From Icerya purchasi (taxonomy: Eukaryota; Arthropoda; Insecta; Hemiptera; Monophlebidae), in the NCBI GenBank assembly GCA_039619475.1, contig CM077115.1, positions 504,019,352 to 504,083,351 of the forward strand: a stretch of 64,000 bases of DNA, written 5' to 3'. Of this stretch, positions 37,931 to 49,429 are shown piece by piece. Under the pieces are notes generated by a model, which saw only the letters and a program-made list of their open reading frames with translations, was not told the origin of the DNA and searched no databases. Both the position numbers and the translations under genes were made by a program. Each line of letters opens with the position of its first letter. Positions within the stretch are counted from its first letter, which is position 1.

Positions 37931-38307
37931 TAGTGATGGGTTTTACAGTTCTTTTTGCGGATCAGTTCACTATAAAGAACTGATTCAAAGATCCAGTTTC
38001 CAAAGAACTGATTGTTTTTGAAAATCTTTTAGATCTACATGTAAACAAATCTTGCTATACTAAGCCACTGTGTAACCGTTTTTTATTTTGTCTGTGCGGA
38101 CTATATCTTCCGAACCAAATAAGATAAAAACGTGATTCTTATAATCATTTTTATTTTGTCTATCCAAGCCATTTCGCTTCGACTCATTCTGCTCATTCGT
38201 GTTTCACCCGAAACAGTTCATACAGAACCAGTTTTTTTTAAGTTTTCTGAATCAGTTCTTTCAGTTATTTTTCATGAATCAGTTCGTTCACGAACTACAC
38301 ATCACTA
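37931..38307. mobile_element. Non-autonomous hAT element (377 bp) with perfect 8-bp target duplication
   Basis: It starts TAGTGATGGG and ends ACACATCACTA; the outer eight bases are perfect inverted repeats. It is flanked on both sides by GTACGGAT (37923-37930 and 38308-38315). Subterminal regions carry many copies of GAACTGATT or its complement AATCAGTTC, about three at the left and four at the right in mirror orientation, a typical layout for hAT transposase binding sites. The interior has no transposase. The TAGTGATG terminus is also present at the hAT transposase relic at 11890-12583. The ORF starting at 38199 is accidental. Confidence 0.92.
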
Positions 38308-38315
38308 GTACGGAT

Positions 38316-39573
38316 TTAATCACTGAGCTTAACGATGAAAAGTTGAAAGGTGTACACAGCTCTTTCTACAGTTGCGTATTTGTGACGCGCGTAAAGTACG
38401 CGGGCATTTTCAGCGGAAGAAGAAATTCGAGTCTTGGCAACGAGAAATTTTCTAAAATGACATTAACGGTGACGGTGAATTTCGAGAATTGCACACTTAA
38501 ATCTTGAAACACGACTTGAAATCAACCGCTTGAGACGCCAGCTGCGCTTGTAATCAGTCAGTTTAATAACTGTCTCCTCTCGCTTCGGATCTGGTCGATA
38601 ACCGACACCAACTTTGGCAGTCGGTAAATTAACAGTTCTCCGTCGAGAACCGCTCCGATGAAAGCCGTGAAAATAACATCAGACACCGCTTTCCACTCTA
38701 CTTCGGATTCCTCCTGCGAAAAAATTACCAATGATACCGTCCTTATTAATAGTTTACTCTTTTTTCCGAATGATTTTTGGACTAGAATTCCTTCGGATAC
38801 ACAGAGCTCCGAAAGAAGTTTCCCCAGGCGCAACTCAGAAACGCAATGGGACAAGTTTAATTTCATGAATTAACACTAGTCACCGCGAACGAAAGAAAAA
38901 TTGTATAATTAATTAATATTTCTCTAAAGCCCAACAGAACGTGGTAACTTCGGTTTTGGTGAAAAGAGTAAAGAAAATGATATGGCATGTTATATAGGTA
39001 CTTTTCTTTTTGTTGTTTAATTCGTTACTCCTTTTTTTTCCAAAAACAAATCTTCTATTTCTAATTAAACCTATATTAAAATGTAATAATTTTCAAATTT
39101 CAGGAACTAACATCGTTATAATTTACAATAACTACGTGTACACGTATATTTAATAAGTTTAATGAAATTTGTTTCTTGCTATATTTTTATCAAGGTGTCG
39201 TCCGTGGGAGGTTCTAACGATAACGAGTGAATGAAGTTTGCTGATATAAAACTAAAAAAGAAATTCATTCGACTAATTTTGTGTAAATAATACGCGTATC
39301 GAGCGAAATACCCTCCCCCCCCCGCCTAGTGTACGATAGTATTTATAAAAAACTAAGCATAGAGACTACAAAGTAGAGTTATAAAAATTGACTTTAGCCA
39401 TTAGGAAAAATTTCGCGCTAAAACGCTGATATACAATTTCCCTTTGATATTGAAACAAAAGTGGGAAAAAAATAAATAAAAAGTATGCGAATAACGATTA
39501 TATTTCTATTTTATTTAAGGAAAAATGTATATATATATATTCGGTAATTATGTAACAAATAATATAAATAATA
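38316..39573. other. Non-coding stretch with unassigned ORFs
   Basis: Positions 38330-38880 are GC-richer and open in two opposite frames (38558-38866 - and 38658-38873 +). Neither shows a known domain, and no splice signals were convincing. The rest is AT-rich, with a C-run at about 39316-39325. Confidence 0.35.
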
Positions 39574-40530
39574 TTTTTTTTTTTTTTTTTTTTTTTTTTA
39601 TGAAATACCGTTTTTAACTACTAAGGTTATCACGGTGAGAGCTGCCCAGGCTACCTTAAGACCACCCAACAGTCCGCCATCCTGAATGAACTTCTTCAAG
39701 GTGTTATATGATTTGTCGCTTAATATTTCTGATAACGTTGTGAAAGTGCTTGGACGAACTGCATTAAAAGTGCGACATTCAATTATGATGTGTTGTACTG
39801 ACGGGTATTTTAATTCACCACAGTATGGACATGTATTAGGGATAGTTATTCTTTGCAGTATGTGGTCATGACTTTTATATGCCCTATTCTTAGCCGATTG
39901 ATCGTTGTGTATTCGACACGCGTGCTATCAGTCGGCGACCACCATGGATCAATCATCGGCTTTAAGAACGTAGTCTTTGTCATCCATTCTTTGCTCCACT
40001 GCTCAGTCTTTCGCGTAGGAAAATATCGAGTGTTGTTGGGCCTCCTGATTTACGCGGCATTGGAGATAACATAGCAGACCGAGCTTCTAGATTCGCGCGC
40101 TCATTCCCCGGGATCTGAGTATGTGCAGGGACCCATAGGAACTCAAACCGGAAGCCCTTCTGGTCTAGCAATAGCAGAGTCCCTTGGGTTTTTTGCGTGA
40201 TTGATTCTTCTGCAATATTATTTTGTAGATTTTGTATGGTGGTCAGAGAATCAGTAATTATCAAAATCTTTTTCGGTTGAGCTTTGGAACTGTCGTTCTC
40301 CTGGAGACAGAGCAGAACTGCAAGCATTTCTGCATCCAGTGCCATCATTTAAACGGACCCCTACTAGTACTCCATCAATTTCGTAGGCACACGCTGCTGG
40401 TGACGATATACCTGTACACGCCTTAGATCCGTCTATATACACCTTTGTGAAATCTTCGTATCTGTTAATCACCTCAATTGCCTTCTTTTTGAGATCTTCT
40501 ATAGTTGTTTGCGAGTTATTAATTTATTTA
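39574..40530 (-). pseudogene. 5'-truncated LINE: RNase H, zinc knuckle and poly(A) tail
   Basis: Read on the minus strand. One frame (40.25-40.47 kb) holds KVYIDGSKACTGISSPAACA, the first RNase H motif. A shift leads into ALDAEMLAVLLCLQ, then IITDSLTTIQNL and FLWVPAHTQIPGNERAN (39.98-40.35 kb), so the D...E...D...H/N catalytic pattern is visible. Further on, TTINRLRIGHIKVMTTY and, in another frame, CPYCGELKYPSVQHIIIEC (a CCHC zinc knuckle) lead to KNGIS and stop. The stop codon TAA runs straight into the poly(A) tail (T-run 39574-39599 on the plus strand). At least three frameshifts inactivate it. No RT is present, so it is a short 5'-truncated insertion; a target duplication was not recognised. 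Confidence 0.92.
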
Positions 40531-40891
40531 AGCCGAAAGGAAATTGTAAAATATAATAAACCAAAATTGTGAATAACTTTTACATTAGCAAATGTTAAAA
40601 TGTGTATACTTTTAAGAATGTATTAAAAGAACGGGGGCATTATAAAATCAAGGAAAACAACAAAGAATTATAACAAAAAAAAACACGCTAGAAATAACAT
40701 TTTTCTTTTTCATTGTAAGTTTTTGAATCCAGCAATTTATCTAACAACATAATGAACGGAACAGTACAAAATTGATTATTTCTAATTTTCCGGACAAAGG
40801 ATTTTATTTTACAATTATTTCACATTACTTTACGCATTTCTAAATAACGCTTTTTTTTTTGAAAAATAAACCCAACTTCATAATAGTCCCC

Positions 40892-40922
<31 letters not shown>

Positions 40923-43299
40923 CGTTGTCAATTTTTAGATTTGCTATTGCTGTTTGGTACGTGCTTCTTTATAAACAAACGCGGAACATAAATGCGAAAA
41001 AGATACAAACGCCGCAGAAATATAAGCGACAAAATAATATATTCTCTATTCCCCTGATTTCGTGCGAGCAATAGACGTTGCTGGGTAAATAATATATTTT
41101 TATGTTCCATCGATGTTAATTTATACGCGCAATTAACTAAATTTCATTAAAACGTATTCGTATAAATAGAATTAATGATTTTAGCTTTTTTAAAATTATT
41201 TTCGGACGATTGTGGGGGGACCGGGTCCTGTGTTTGCGTATGTGTTACGCCCATTTTGCAAAAATTTTGTTATGTGACGTCAATGATACGAATTCGGTTC
41301 TCTATATATAGTATGATAATCGATAAGACGTCCAATACGCAGTGCGATTTTGCAACATAAATCGAATATTTCCGACTTTCACGCTGCTATTTGCCTGTTG
41401 TGTCAAAAAATTAATTACTCTCGTCTTTTTCCACTTCAAGTGTGCAAATGTGGTAAAAATGAAATGAAAAAAAAAAGAAAAAAAGGAGAAGAAGAAGAAG
41501 CGGAAAAAAAGAGTAAATTGATAACATTTTGGCGATTTACTTTTTTTTACGGACGCGTACAACGTTGTATGCGCAGCCCTGAGCTTAACGAAATTAAGAT
41601 TAATCCTATTATTATTTTTAATAATAATAATGATAAATAATCGGGGAAAATTGCAAAGTCGAATAAAAATTACTCTGAACACTTTTAGTTCCGTTAAAAT
41701 GTAGTTGTAACAACGCGTCTGGCGCCGCCGGGTGTTCGTCATTTCATTATCAGTGCGTGCGTTACGGATAAGGTGTTGCGCACATGTACCCTCGGGGGGA
41801 GATTTTCTCCGCTTTTTGTCCCGAAAGTAGTACTGATAAGAAAATAGCTGCTTACAATTTTTTTTTTGTTCGAATGTTTTTTTTTTTTTTTTTTTTTTTT
41901 TTTATTCTCTTTTTATACAAATCTTATCAGCGATGCTGCGTTGAATAGGAGCCGGTAGCAGGGCACGATGTTAGAACAGTACCGCTGCACATGACTACTG
42001 ATAAGAAAAACAGAGAGGCGTGAGGCGTATAAATCAGCTGATAAAATTGGCCTACATTTACATTGTCTGTTGCACCGTTCTTAACACCTCCCGTCGCCCG
42101 CATTTAATTAATTGCTTTCTGATTACGCGTTTATTATTATTATTTTTACTTTTACGATAAAAAAATCGAAATAAAAATTCTCGAATGCCCTGCTTGTTTC
42201 GCCGTAAACTCTGATTGATATGGAATGCGTCAAATTCTTCGAGTTACCGCTGTTTCTTTCCTTTTTTTTCTTTTTAATTAATGTACACTAATACCGCGCC
42301 GATTATTAAAAAATATCCCGCGATGCGAATGTGCACGAGTAAAAGTCAACCATAGTTGGACCCCTAAAGTTCGTGCTTCCGACCGAGCTTCTTGAACTTC
42401 CGATCCGTTCTGCAATCAAATCTACCCGCTGAGAAAATACCAAATACAGACCATGCATTGTCTCTAATAAAGACATCGTTCGATTATACTTAATCACTTC
42501 ATTTTTCGGGCTTTTTTTTCCTTTTTGAAGCAGCTGTAATTTCTGAGAACTACACGTGTGGTCACTTTCATCTGCGTGATATATCGTATTATTAATTAAT
42601 TATTGCTGTTATTATTACTATTATTATTAAACTTGGATTATTTATATATAAAATAAATTTAATCTTATTTGTGCTCGTAAAGATAAAGAATTGTAACTGA
42701 CGATTTTTTTTTAAGGAAGGCTATACGAGATCAGTTAATACTTACATGGCTGCAGTTTCGAATTCGTTAAAATATTACAATAAACGAGCTGATGTTATTA
42801 GACTTAATTCTAATACCTTTTAACAAATTATAAACGACACCACAAGAGTATTTACAGTTTCTTATTTCAACTGATGAACAATAAATTCCTTTGAATCTAC
42901 TACAAAATTCGTACATCTTATTAATAAAATAACTCTTATCCGACTTCAATCTATTTCCAAAATTTACCTTATTTAGTGTGTTTTTTTGTTTCTTCTGTTA
43001 AAAATGTGACTTCCATTAGTACTATGTTTTATATCCCACGTATATCTGAGTATGAGAGTTGCTTCCTTGTCTCATGTGCGATGCTAATCCAATATACATA
43101 CAGTGGCTGAGAGATAAGTCTCACAAGCGGTATCAAAGTGGCTACTATGCTAGACCTTGTATTGGAGCTGCTGATGTTGTTGTGTTTGTGCGTAACTCTA
43201 TTTCCCTATTGTTCCTACCAAAGACCAGTTTTTTCCAAATCATTTAGGCTTGATGTTGATTTCAGCGTTGCTGTAAATTCTAACGCAGTCTTTGTCTCC
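40531..43299. other. Non-coding stretch with long A and T homopolymers
   Basis: No gene is recognised. Poly(A) lies at about 40892-40920 and poly(T) at about 41877-41903. Overlapping ORFs at 41302-41742 on both strands are low-complexity lysine/phenylalanine translations. Positions 43060-43299 may be the decayed 3' end of the LINE fragment that follows. Confidence 0.4.
41766..42044. promoter_or_regulatory. Cluster of GATA-type motifs (possible enhancer)
   Basis: Five GATA-like sites in about 280 bases: GGATAAGG (41766), TGATAAG (41834-41840), CTTATCA (41923-41929, minus), TGATAAG (41999-42005) and TGATAA (42039-42044), the last overlapping a CAGCTG E-box. Two share the context ACTGATAAGAAAA. 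GATA factors bind (A/T)GATA(A/G) in animals. The cluster is a sequence observation; any enhancer role is inference, and such motifs are frequent by chance in AT-rich DNA. Confidence 0.25.
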
Positions 43300-43640
43300 G
43301 CAGGATACGATGAGCACATTTTCTGGGATTTTCATCCATTCGTATTAAGTAAACCCATTTATTGTGATCGTTTTTTTCCCCTTAAGTTCTTGAATTGCAT
43401 TGTCTTTAGGACTTTTTTCATTAAATATGCGGTCATCCCGCTTTACTCTTAAGATTTTCGATAGAAGTTTTAATTGGCCCAGTTCCAAATTTCTTACATG
43501 TTTTTTCCGTGCAGGCCACGTTTAAAACCGCAAAACAATGTGAGTTTTTCGTCAATAGACACTTACTGAACGTGTTATTCCTCATTTTGCGGTGTTAATT
43601 CGTCATCCAAAGTAACATCTCTGTTGATCATGCTTCCTGA
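43300..43640 (-). pseudogene. LINE reverse transcriptase C-terminal fragment
   Basis: Minus-strand frames give, in the order expected of non-LTR retrotransposon RT C-termini: INRDVTLDDEL (around 43.6 kb; like the DG-x-L-x-x-E-I segment); SIDEKLTLFCG; GSETWPARKKHVRNLELG with LSKILRVKRDDRIFNE (43.43-43.54 kb; like the Y-G-x-E-T-W ... LRRILGI ... D-R-x-R-N segment); and KWVYLIRMDENPRK (43.31-43.38 kb; like the W-x-G-H-x-x-R-M-D segment). Several frame changes and stops separate them. No RNase H motif follows, unlike the other LINE pieces, so this belongs to a different lineage. The catalytic RT core upstream is missing. Confidence 0.72.
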
Positions 43641-43964
43641 ATACTATACATACACATATATACATATATATATATGTACATATATGCTTCTGCACATAAA
43701 TACATAGTGTTCATACAAGTGTACAAGTTCGATTTTTCAGACCTTTTCATGACCACATTCCTTAGACCTCCCGGTGATAATTCTTCTGTAATAGTTGCAT
43801 AAGAGTATATTTTAAATGTCTATGCCATTCTTAAAGGAAAAAAGTAATTTACAGTTTGTGTAGAATTTATTTCTAAACGTAGCAGAAAAGGTTTTTAATA
43901 ACGGTTCTTTATACTGTTTTTTTTTTTTTTTATATTACACTTAGCATAATAATAATAATTGTTG

Positions 43965-43966
<2 letters not shown>
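43641..43966. other. AT-rich non-coding stretch
   Basis: Contains small (TA)n patches around 43650-43690 and a T-run at 43917-43931; nothing else is recognised. Confidence 0.4.

Positions 43967-44020
<54 letters not shown>
43967..44020. repeat. (TA)n microsatellite
   Basis: About 50 bases of alternating AT followed by GTATATGGGGG. Confidence 0.95.
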
Positions 44021-46008
44021 GGGGGATGTTCGCCATGTACATAAAATTTCTATTTTATTTGTAAATATTGCACAAAAGTTAGACTCGAAATCAATTTAAA
44101 TATGATATAGGGCTTTTAAAATTTAAAAAAAGGTTTTTTGTCATCTTCCAGTAACGCTACTGCGATATCTTAAATCTCGCGATTTTTTATTTGCGTTATT
44201 ACTAATAAACGTATAGTTTGCGAGCAAAGGAATTAAAATTGAATAAATGAAATCGAATAAAATTAAATTTACAAATAAGCCAATCTACACAAGTTACTGC
44301 AAGAATTAGTGGAAAATGAGATGGCGTAACAAGCCTGGGTGAAGTATTATAGTATATCGGAAAATTTAACGAACATTTTGTTAAAATTGTTTATAAATAA
44401 ACATAGCAAGCCGAACGAAGTGTATTGGCAATTAGGATTATTCCGGTGAAGCTGAAGAAATAACGTGAAAGATTTTGGGCGTGAATTTTTTTTTGTTGTC
44501 TCCGTAATGCAAACTTTAGTGATCACTTATCGAAAGTTTGAAAGTGTGTGTGGAGGCCAGATCTGCGATTAAAAAGTCCGATTTTACCTAATAAATACAT
44601 TTTACGAAATGCCGAATGTAAATGTCAACGGCGCAACTTACTGTGATCACTCTTTGACGACGCCCGGCAGCGTAATTATTCAAATCTGATCTACGGTTAT
44701 TTTTCGAGCGGCATTGTAATTTGAAAGAGACAGTAATAATTTGGGGAGGCGACCTAAACTCGGCCATCGGAGTGAACAAGATTTTTCGTACTGGACAGGT
44801 AACAACGAACTCGATCAGTAGTGGCTCTATCCCTCTGCGTATCATGGTGTAATATTTTCTTTTTCTTTGTCGAAATTCGGTTCTATGCCGGTAATTAACC
44901 TCGCTAATGATTAATGTTGATATCGCGCACAATAGTGCACATATCCACTTTCGCTGCGACCGGCATCGAACGAAATTCTGAAGCAATGACAATGAGTAGA
45001 GTATACTATACGCAGAGATGGCCGATTTCGACAGCTGCTTAGCTGATGATGAACTGACACGAGTGGGATTAATCCGTTCGACCGTTTTTGGTGTACGAAT
45101 ATTCTCCGATCGATCGTCATCCTACACAATGTGGCTTAGTGCTCTCCTATGCAGGTAGAAGACGACTATTATAAAGGCGCCCCCGCCCCTTCGGCTGTGG
45201 GTCAACCGAATTCGCGTTAACACCGAATCTTTTAGTAACTCAAATACACTTTACAAGTTTCAAAAAATAACCGAATAGATTCATCGGCGCGGCCGATACA
45301 ACTTTAATAATGTCGTTTTCAGATTAGCAAATACCAGCTCGTCTAATGAACGTACACCGCTTCGCGTTGTTCCCCGGCAGTGTGGAAAATGAAAACTATA
45401 AAAAAAGGTCGCAAAAATTATACAATTTAACATGTGTGCGTACGCATTTCTCAGCTTGCTCGGGTTAAAACCTCCAAAAAGCGACGAAAAAAATCCGTCT
45501 GAGCAGTATTTCAAAAATTGCTTAATCACGTGAGATCGTTCTGACGAATCGTGCAAATACGCTAAATCCTGAAGATCGCAAAAATCCGGCCGACTGCTGG
45601 CTTACTGGCAGTTCAAAAATAATAATTAGTGCCAGGGATTTATACCAAACGGTCGTAATGGTGTTTTGCCTAACATGGAAAAACGATAATTATAATTTGT
45701 AGCTTTCGCGCGTCCCTTCCACTTGGTCTTTAATTAACAGGATTCTTAAATTACCACTTACACGAAATATAACAAAAAGCGAAGTTGCCGTCGACGCAAT
45801 TAATCGAATAAACGCTTTGAATTTTTTCGTTTCCGAACGAGCCTGCAAATTGCTAAGCCGTCAGTCGGTAGGCTTAACTATTACTATTCCTCTCGCTGTG
45901 TATCAGAGAATCGACACATCAAAGCCGGCGCTATATAACAGCACCCCTAGGAGTTAACTATATTCAATAATAACACTCTAAAGTCTTTCCAGGCAACTAT
46001 TGTGCGCA
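44021..46008. other. GC-richer non-coding stretch with unassigned ORFs
   Basis: Positions 44560-45950 are noticeably GC-richer than the surroundings. Minus-strand ORFs of 134 (44588-44992), 72 (44911-45129) and 91 codons (45281-45556) have no domain I recognise and overlap one another. TATAAAG at 45170-45176 and a TATATAA flanked by GC sequence at 45932-45938 are promoter-like. The stretch may be host regulatory or exonic sequence, but nothing in it is decisive. Confidence 0.35.
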
Positions 46009-46033
46009 TATATATATATATATATATATATAC
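46009..46033. repeat. (TA)n microsatellite
   Basis: AT dinucleotide run; the ORF at 46002-46298 begins inside it. Confidence 0.9.
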
Positions 46034-46211
46034 ATATGTGTGTAACGTTTCAAAATGTAAATTAAAACCGAATTTCTGTGGCAGTGGAGTCTCGATTGGC
46101 CCGAAGGATATCGAGTTCATAAAGACGAAAAATCTAGTAAAATTTCACGGTAGTAAAACTTTTTTTTTTTTTTTTGTTTTTGTTTTTATAATCGCAATGT
46201 ATATATATATA
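46034..46211. other. Spacer before the tandem array
   Basis: Includes a T-run at about 46160-46175 and a short (TA)n at 46201-46210 adjoining the first array unit. Confidence 0.5.
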
Positions 46212-47983
46212 AATTACAACGTAATTCTTAGGCTACCCCCCATTCGAAAAAATGTCCCAATTTTATGTAACGCTAAATGTCCCAAAAAAATGTCCTAATT
46301 TTATGTAACGTTTGTTATATTTTATAGGATTTTTGTCATTGTTATTTAAAAAATGTCACAATTTTATATAATGAAATACGTAACGAAAAATATAACGAAA
46401 AAATGTCTTAATTTTATATAATGAAAGTTAAATGTTATAATATGATTTTTCTAGTTATGTTATATTTTTTTTTTTGGTGTTGGCGCCAGTAAGAATTACA
46501 TTGTAAATTTTGATCATTTTATACAAAGTATAGAAAAGAAAGAGACAGAAATGAAAGTAAGAGGGGTTAAAAGGCACAGCCCCTTGCGAGGCCAAAATGG
46601 GCGAGTTTGTGTATATTAATTACAACGTAATTCTTAGGCTACCCCCCATTCGAAAAAATGTCCCAAAAAAATGTCCCAAAAAAATGTCCCAAAAAAATGT
46701 CCCAATTTTATGTAACGCTAAATGTCCCAAAAAAATGTCCTAATTTTATGTAACGCTAAATGTCCCAAAAAAATGTCCTAATTTTATGTAACGTTTGTTA
46801 TATTTTATAGGATTTTTGTCATTGTTATTTAAAAAATGTCACAATTTTATATAATGAAATACGTAACGAAAAATATAACGAAAAAATGTCTTAATTTTAT
46901 ATAATGAAAGTTAAATGTTATAATATGATTTTTCTAGTTATGTTATATTTTTTTTTTTGGTGTTGGCGCCAGTAAGAATTACATTGTAAATTTTGATCAT
47001 TTTATACAAAGTATAGAAAAGAAAGAGACAGAAATGAAAGTAAGAGGGGTTAAAAGGCACAGCCCCTTGCGAGGCCAAAATGGGCGAGTTTGTGTATATT
47101 AATTACAACGTAATTCTTAGGCTACCCCCCATTCGAAAAAATGTCCCAAAAAAATGTCCCAAAAAAATGTCCCAATTTTATGTAACGCTAAATGTCCCAA
47201 AAAAATGTCCCAATTTTATGTAACACTAAATGTCCCAAAAAAATGTCCTAATTTTATGTAACGTTTGTTATATTTTATAGGATTTTTGTCATTGTTATTT
47301 AAAAAATGTCACAATTTTATATAATGAAATACGTAACGAAAAATATAACGAAAAAATGTCTTAATTTTATATAATGAAAGTTAAATGTTATAATATGATT
47401 TTTCTAGTTATGTTATATTTTTTTTTTGGTGTTGGCGCCAGTAAGAATTACATTGTAAATTTTGATCATTTTATACAAAGTATAGAAAAGAAAGAGACAG
47501 AAATGAAAGTAAGAGGGGTTAAAAGGCACAGCCCCTTGCGAGGCCAAAATGGGCGAGTTTGTGTATATTAATTACAACGTAATTCTTAGGCTACCCCCCA
47601 TTCGAAAAAATGTCCCAAAAAAATGTCCCAAAAAAATGTCCCAATTTTATGTAACGCTAAATGTCCCAAAAAAATTTCCCAATTTTATGTAACGTTTGTT
47701 ATATTTTGTAGGATTTTTGTTATTGTTATTTAAAAAATGTCACAATTTTATGTAATGAAATATGTAACGAAAAATGTAACGAAAAAATGTCTTAATTTTA
47801 TATAACGGAAGGTAAATGTTAGAATAGGATTTTTGTGGTTATGTTATTTTTTGTGTTTGTTGATGCCAGTAAGAATTACGTTGTAAATTTTGATCATTTT
47901 AAACAAAGTATAGAAGAGAAAGAGACAGGAATGAAAGCAGGAGGGGTCAAGGGGCACAGCCCCTTGCGAGGCCAAAGTGGCCG

Positions 47984-47992
<9 letters not shown>
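46212..47992 (+). repeat. Tandem array of four units (about 407, 482, 469 and 422 bp)
   Basis: Units begin at 46212, 46619, 47101 and 47570 with AATTACAACGTAATTCTTAG and end with a CCCCTTGCGAGGCCAAA.. block. Inside each unit a degenerate motif (AAAATGTCCCAATTTTATGT and variants ending TAACG) recurs several times. A 13-bp block AAAAAAATGTCCC is present in varying extra copies (none in unit 1, three in unit 2, two in units 3 and 4), which accounts for much of the length variation. The second half has TTGGTGTTGGCGCCAGTAAG and a conserved ~120-bp stretch. Units 1-3 are nearly identical; unit 4 is diverged. The array ends in a (TA)n run. An open frame in the second half is kept only in units 3 and 4 and changes mostly at amino-acid-altering sites, so it is not a gene. 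Confidence 0.93.

Positions 47993-48018
<26 letters not shown>
47988..48018. repeat. (TA)n microsatellite at the array edge
   Basis: Directly follows the last array unit; a shorter TA run also precedes the first unit, so the array is bracketed by TA repeats. Confidence 0.92.
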
Positions 48019-48021
<3 letters not shown>

Positions 48022-49429
48022 AAAATATGAAAAGTAGGAAACACTGGAAATTTTATAATTCAAGAGCCGAACTTCGAAATATCAAACTGCGAAACTAAAA
48101 AAAAAATTGAAAAAAGTCCACTTCAGAAGCTTTTTTGTATTTCCGCCATTTTGTTTATATGCGACCCTGATATCAGTTGGTATTCGTAGTTTTTTTCATT
48201 CCCTTCATATAGACACGTCTGACGCTAGTGCACTATTCGGAAAGACGCGTTTCCTCCTCGTACGCCAGTGATTAACGTAATTATTATATCAAACGTCGTT
48301 TAGATAAAACCGTTTAAATCGTTAATAAATAATTGCATGGGCACTAGACCCGCTCGATAATATTTCGAACGTTCCTCTCCACCCTCGCTGTATAATACAG
48401 GCCATGAGATAAAAAGTGATGCCTTTACAAATTGGGACTGCAGCAAATATTCGTTAAACTTGAATCGTTTTAAAGCGGTCCCCAATAACCAAAATGCCGT
48501 GACACCAGCTTCAATGCTTAATAATCTCTTTAGTTTAAACGGTTAACCGATTTATAAATTTACATACATTCCGATTTTGTATGTTCTTGTGTCAAATGTT
48601 TTTTTAAATTTTTAACATTCTTGAAATGTTTTTGTACTGTTTCCATCTCTTACTGATCTCCACTACGGGTAATGAAGCAGCTTTCGACATTACATATCAG
48701 CTGGTAAAAAATTCCGCTATTAATACAGTTCGATACTAGGGATCAGCTTTCTCCGAGTTTACATTGAGATACATTCCTCGTAGCTTTTTATAAACATTAA
48801 GCGGTGATTAGTCACGGATAATATCAAAATATTAACACCGCCCACGATTATTAATTAGGTTGGATTTTTACCATATAAAAGATTTTATTACTCTGCTACG
48901 TAATTTATAAATTTAATTACTCCTAGAAGGTATTGAATGTAATTTTATCGAATAAAAGTTTACACACACACACACACACATATTATACTCGTGTGTATAT
49001 ATTTGAACCATTTAATTCCATCGGTGATTTCATTACCGATTACCATCGTAGCATTTTCGTTAGGAAATTCAGGACCGCAATGCCGAAAAATATGTTTTTT
49101 TTTACAGATAACTCGAACGTTATCGGTTTCCGTAGCGTCGTTTCCCTTTTTTTAATTTAACGACAGAACAACATCAACGGAACTCACAAATTCATCCTAA
49201 TCGTATCGATTATTTCGATCTGTGCTCATGCTGTATTAATGTATTGCGCACAGTGTAGTGACCGAATTCTGAGAGGTGGTAGCCTGTGTAAATTAATGCC
49301 CGCTTAATAATTCAAATATTATTACTATAAATCTGGATTATTGTTACGTTTTTAGTATTGCGTATTATGGGAGAATGTTTACATAATTTTTTAGGCCAAA
49401 AGTTAAAATGTTAGCAAATTTTAACTTTC
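48019..49429. other. Non-coding stretch
   Basis: No gene is recognised. A (CA)n run lies at about 48961-48980. A minus-strand peptide ending LFINDLNGFI (48300-48485) recalls the I-N-D-L motif of LINE RTs, but its spacing from the RT fragment at 49.4-49.9 kb and the absence of a YADD box argue against it. Confidence 0.35.

Noticed and set aside
38558..38873. Opposite-strand ORFs of 102 and 71 codons in GC-richer sequence
   Set aside because: Neither has a recognisable domain, and both strands are open equally, as expected by chance in this composition.
44588..44992. 134-codon minus-strand ORF
   Set aside because: It shows no domain or signal and overlaps another unassigned ORF in a different frame. 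Length alone is weak evidence in GC-richer sequence.
47374..48098. Similar 65- and 87-codon ORFs in array units 3 and 4, with a hydrophobic N-terminus like a signal peptide
   Set aside because: Frames are lost in units 1 and 2 through T-run length changes, and the differences between units 3 and 4 mostly change the amino acid. The frame also runs into the (TA)n repeat. There is no sign of selection for protein.
48300..48485. LFINDLNGFI peptide resembling the LINE RT I-N-D-L motif
   Set aside because: It lies about 1 kb from the RT fragment instead of the expected few hundred bases, lacks the preceding P-Q-G-S segment, and no YADD follows.
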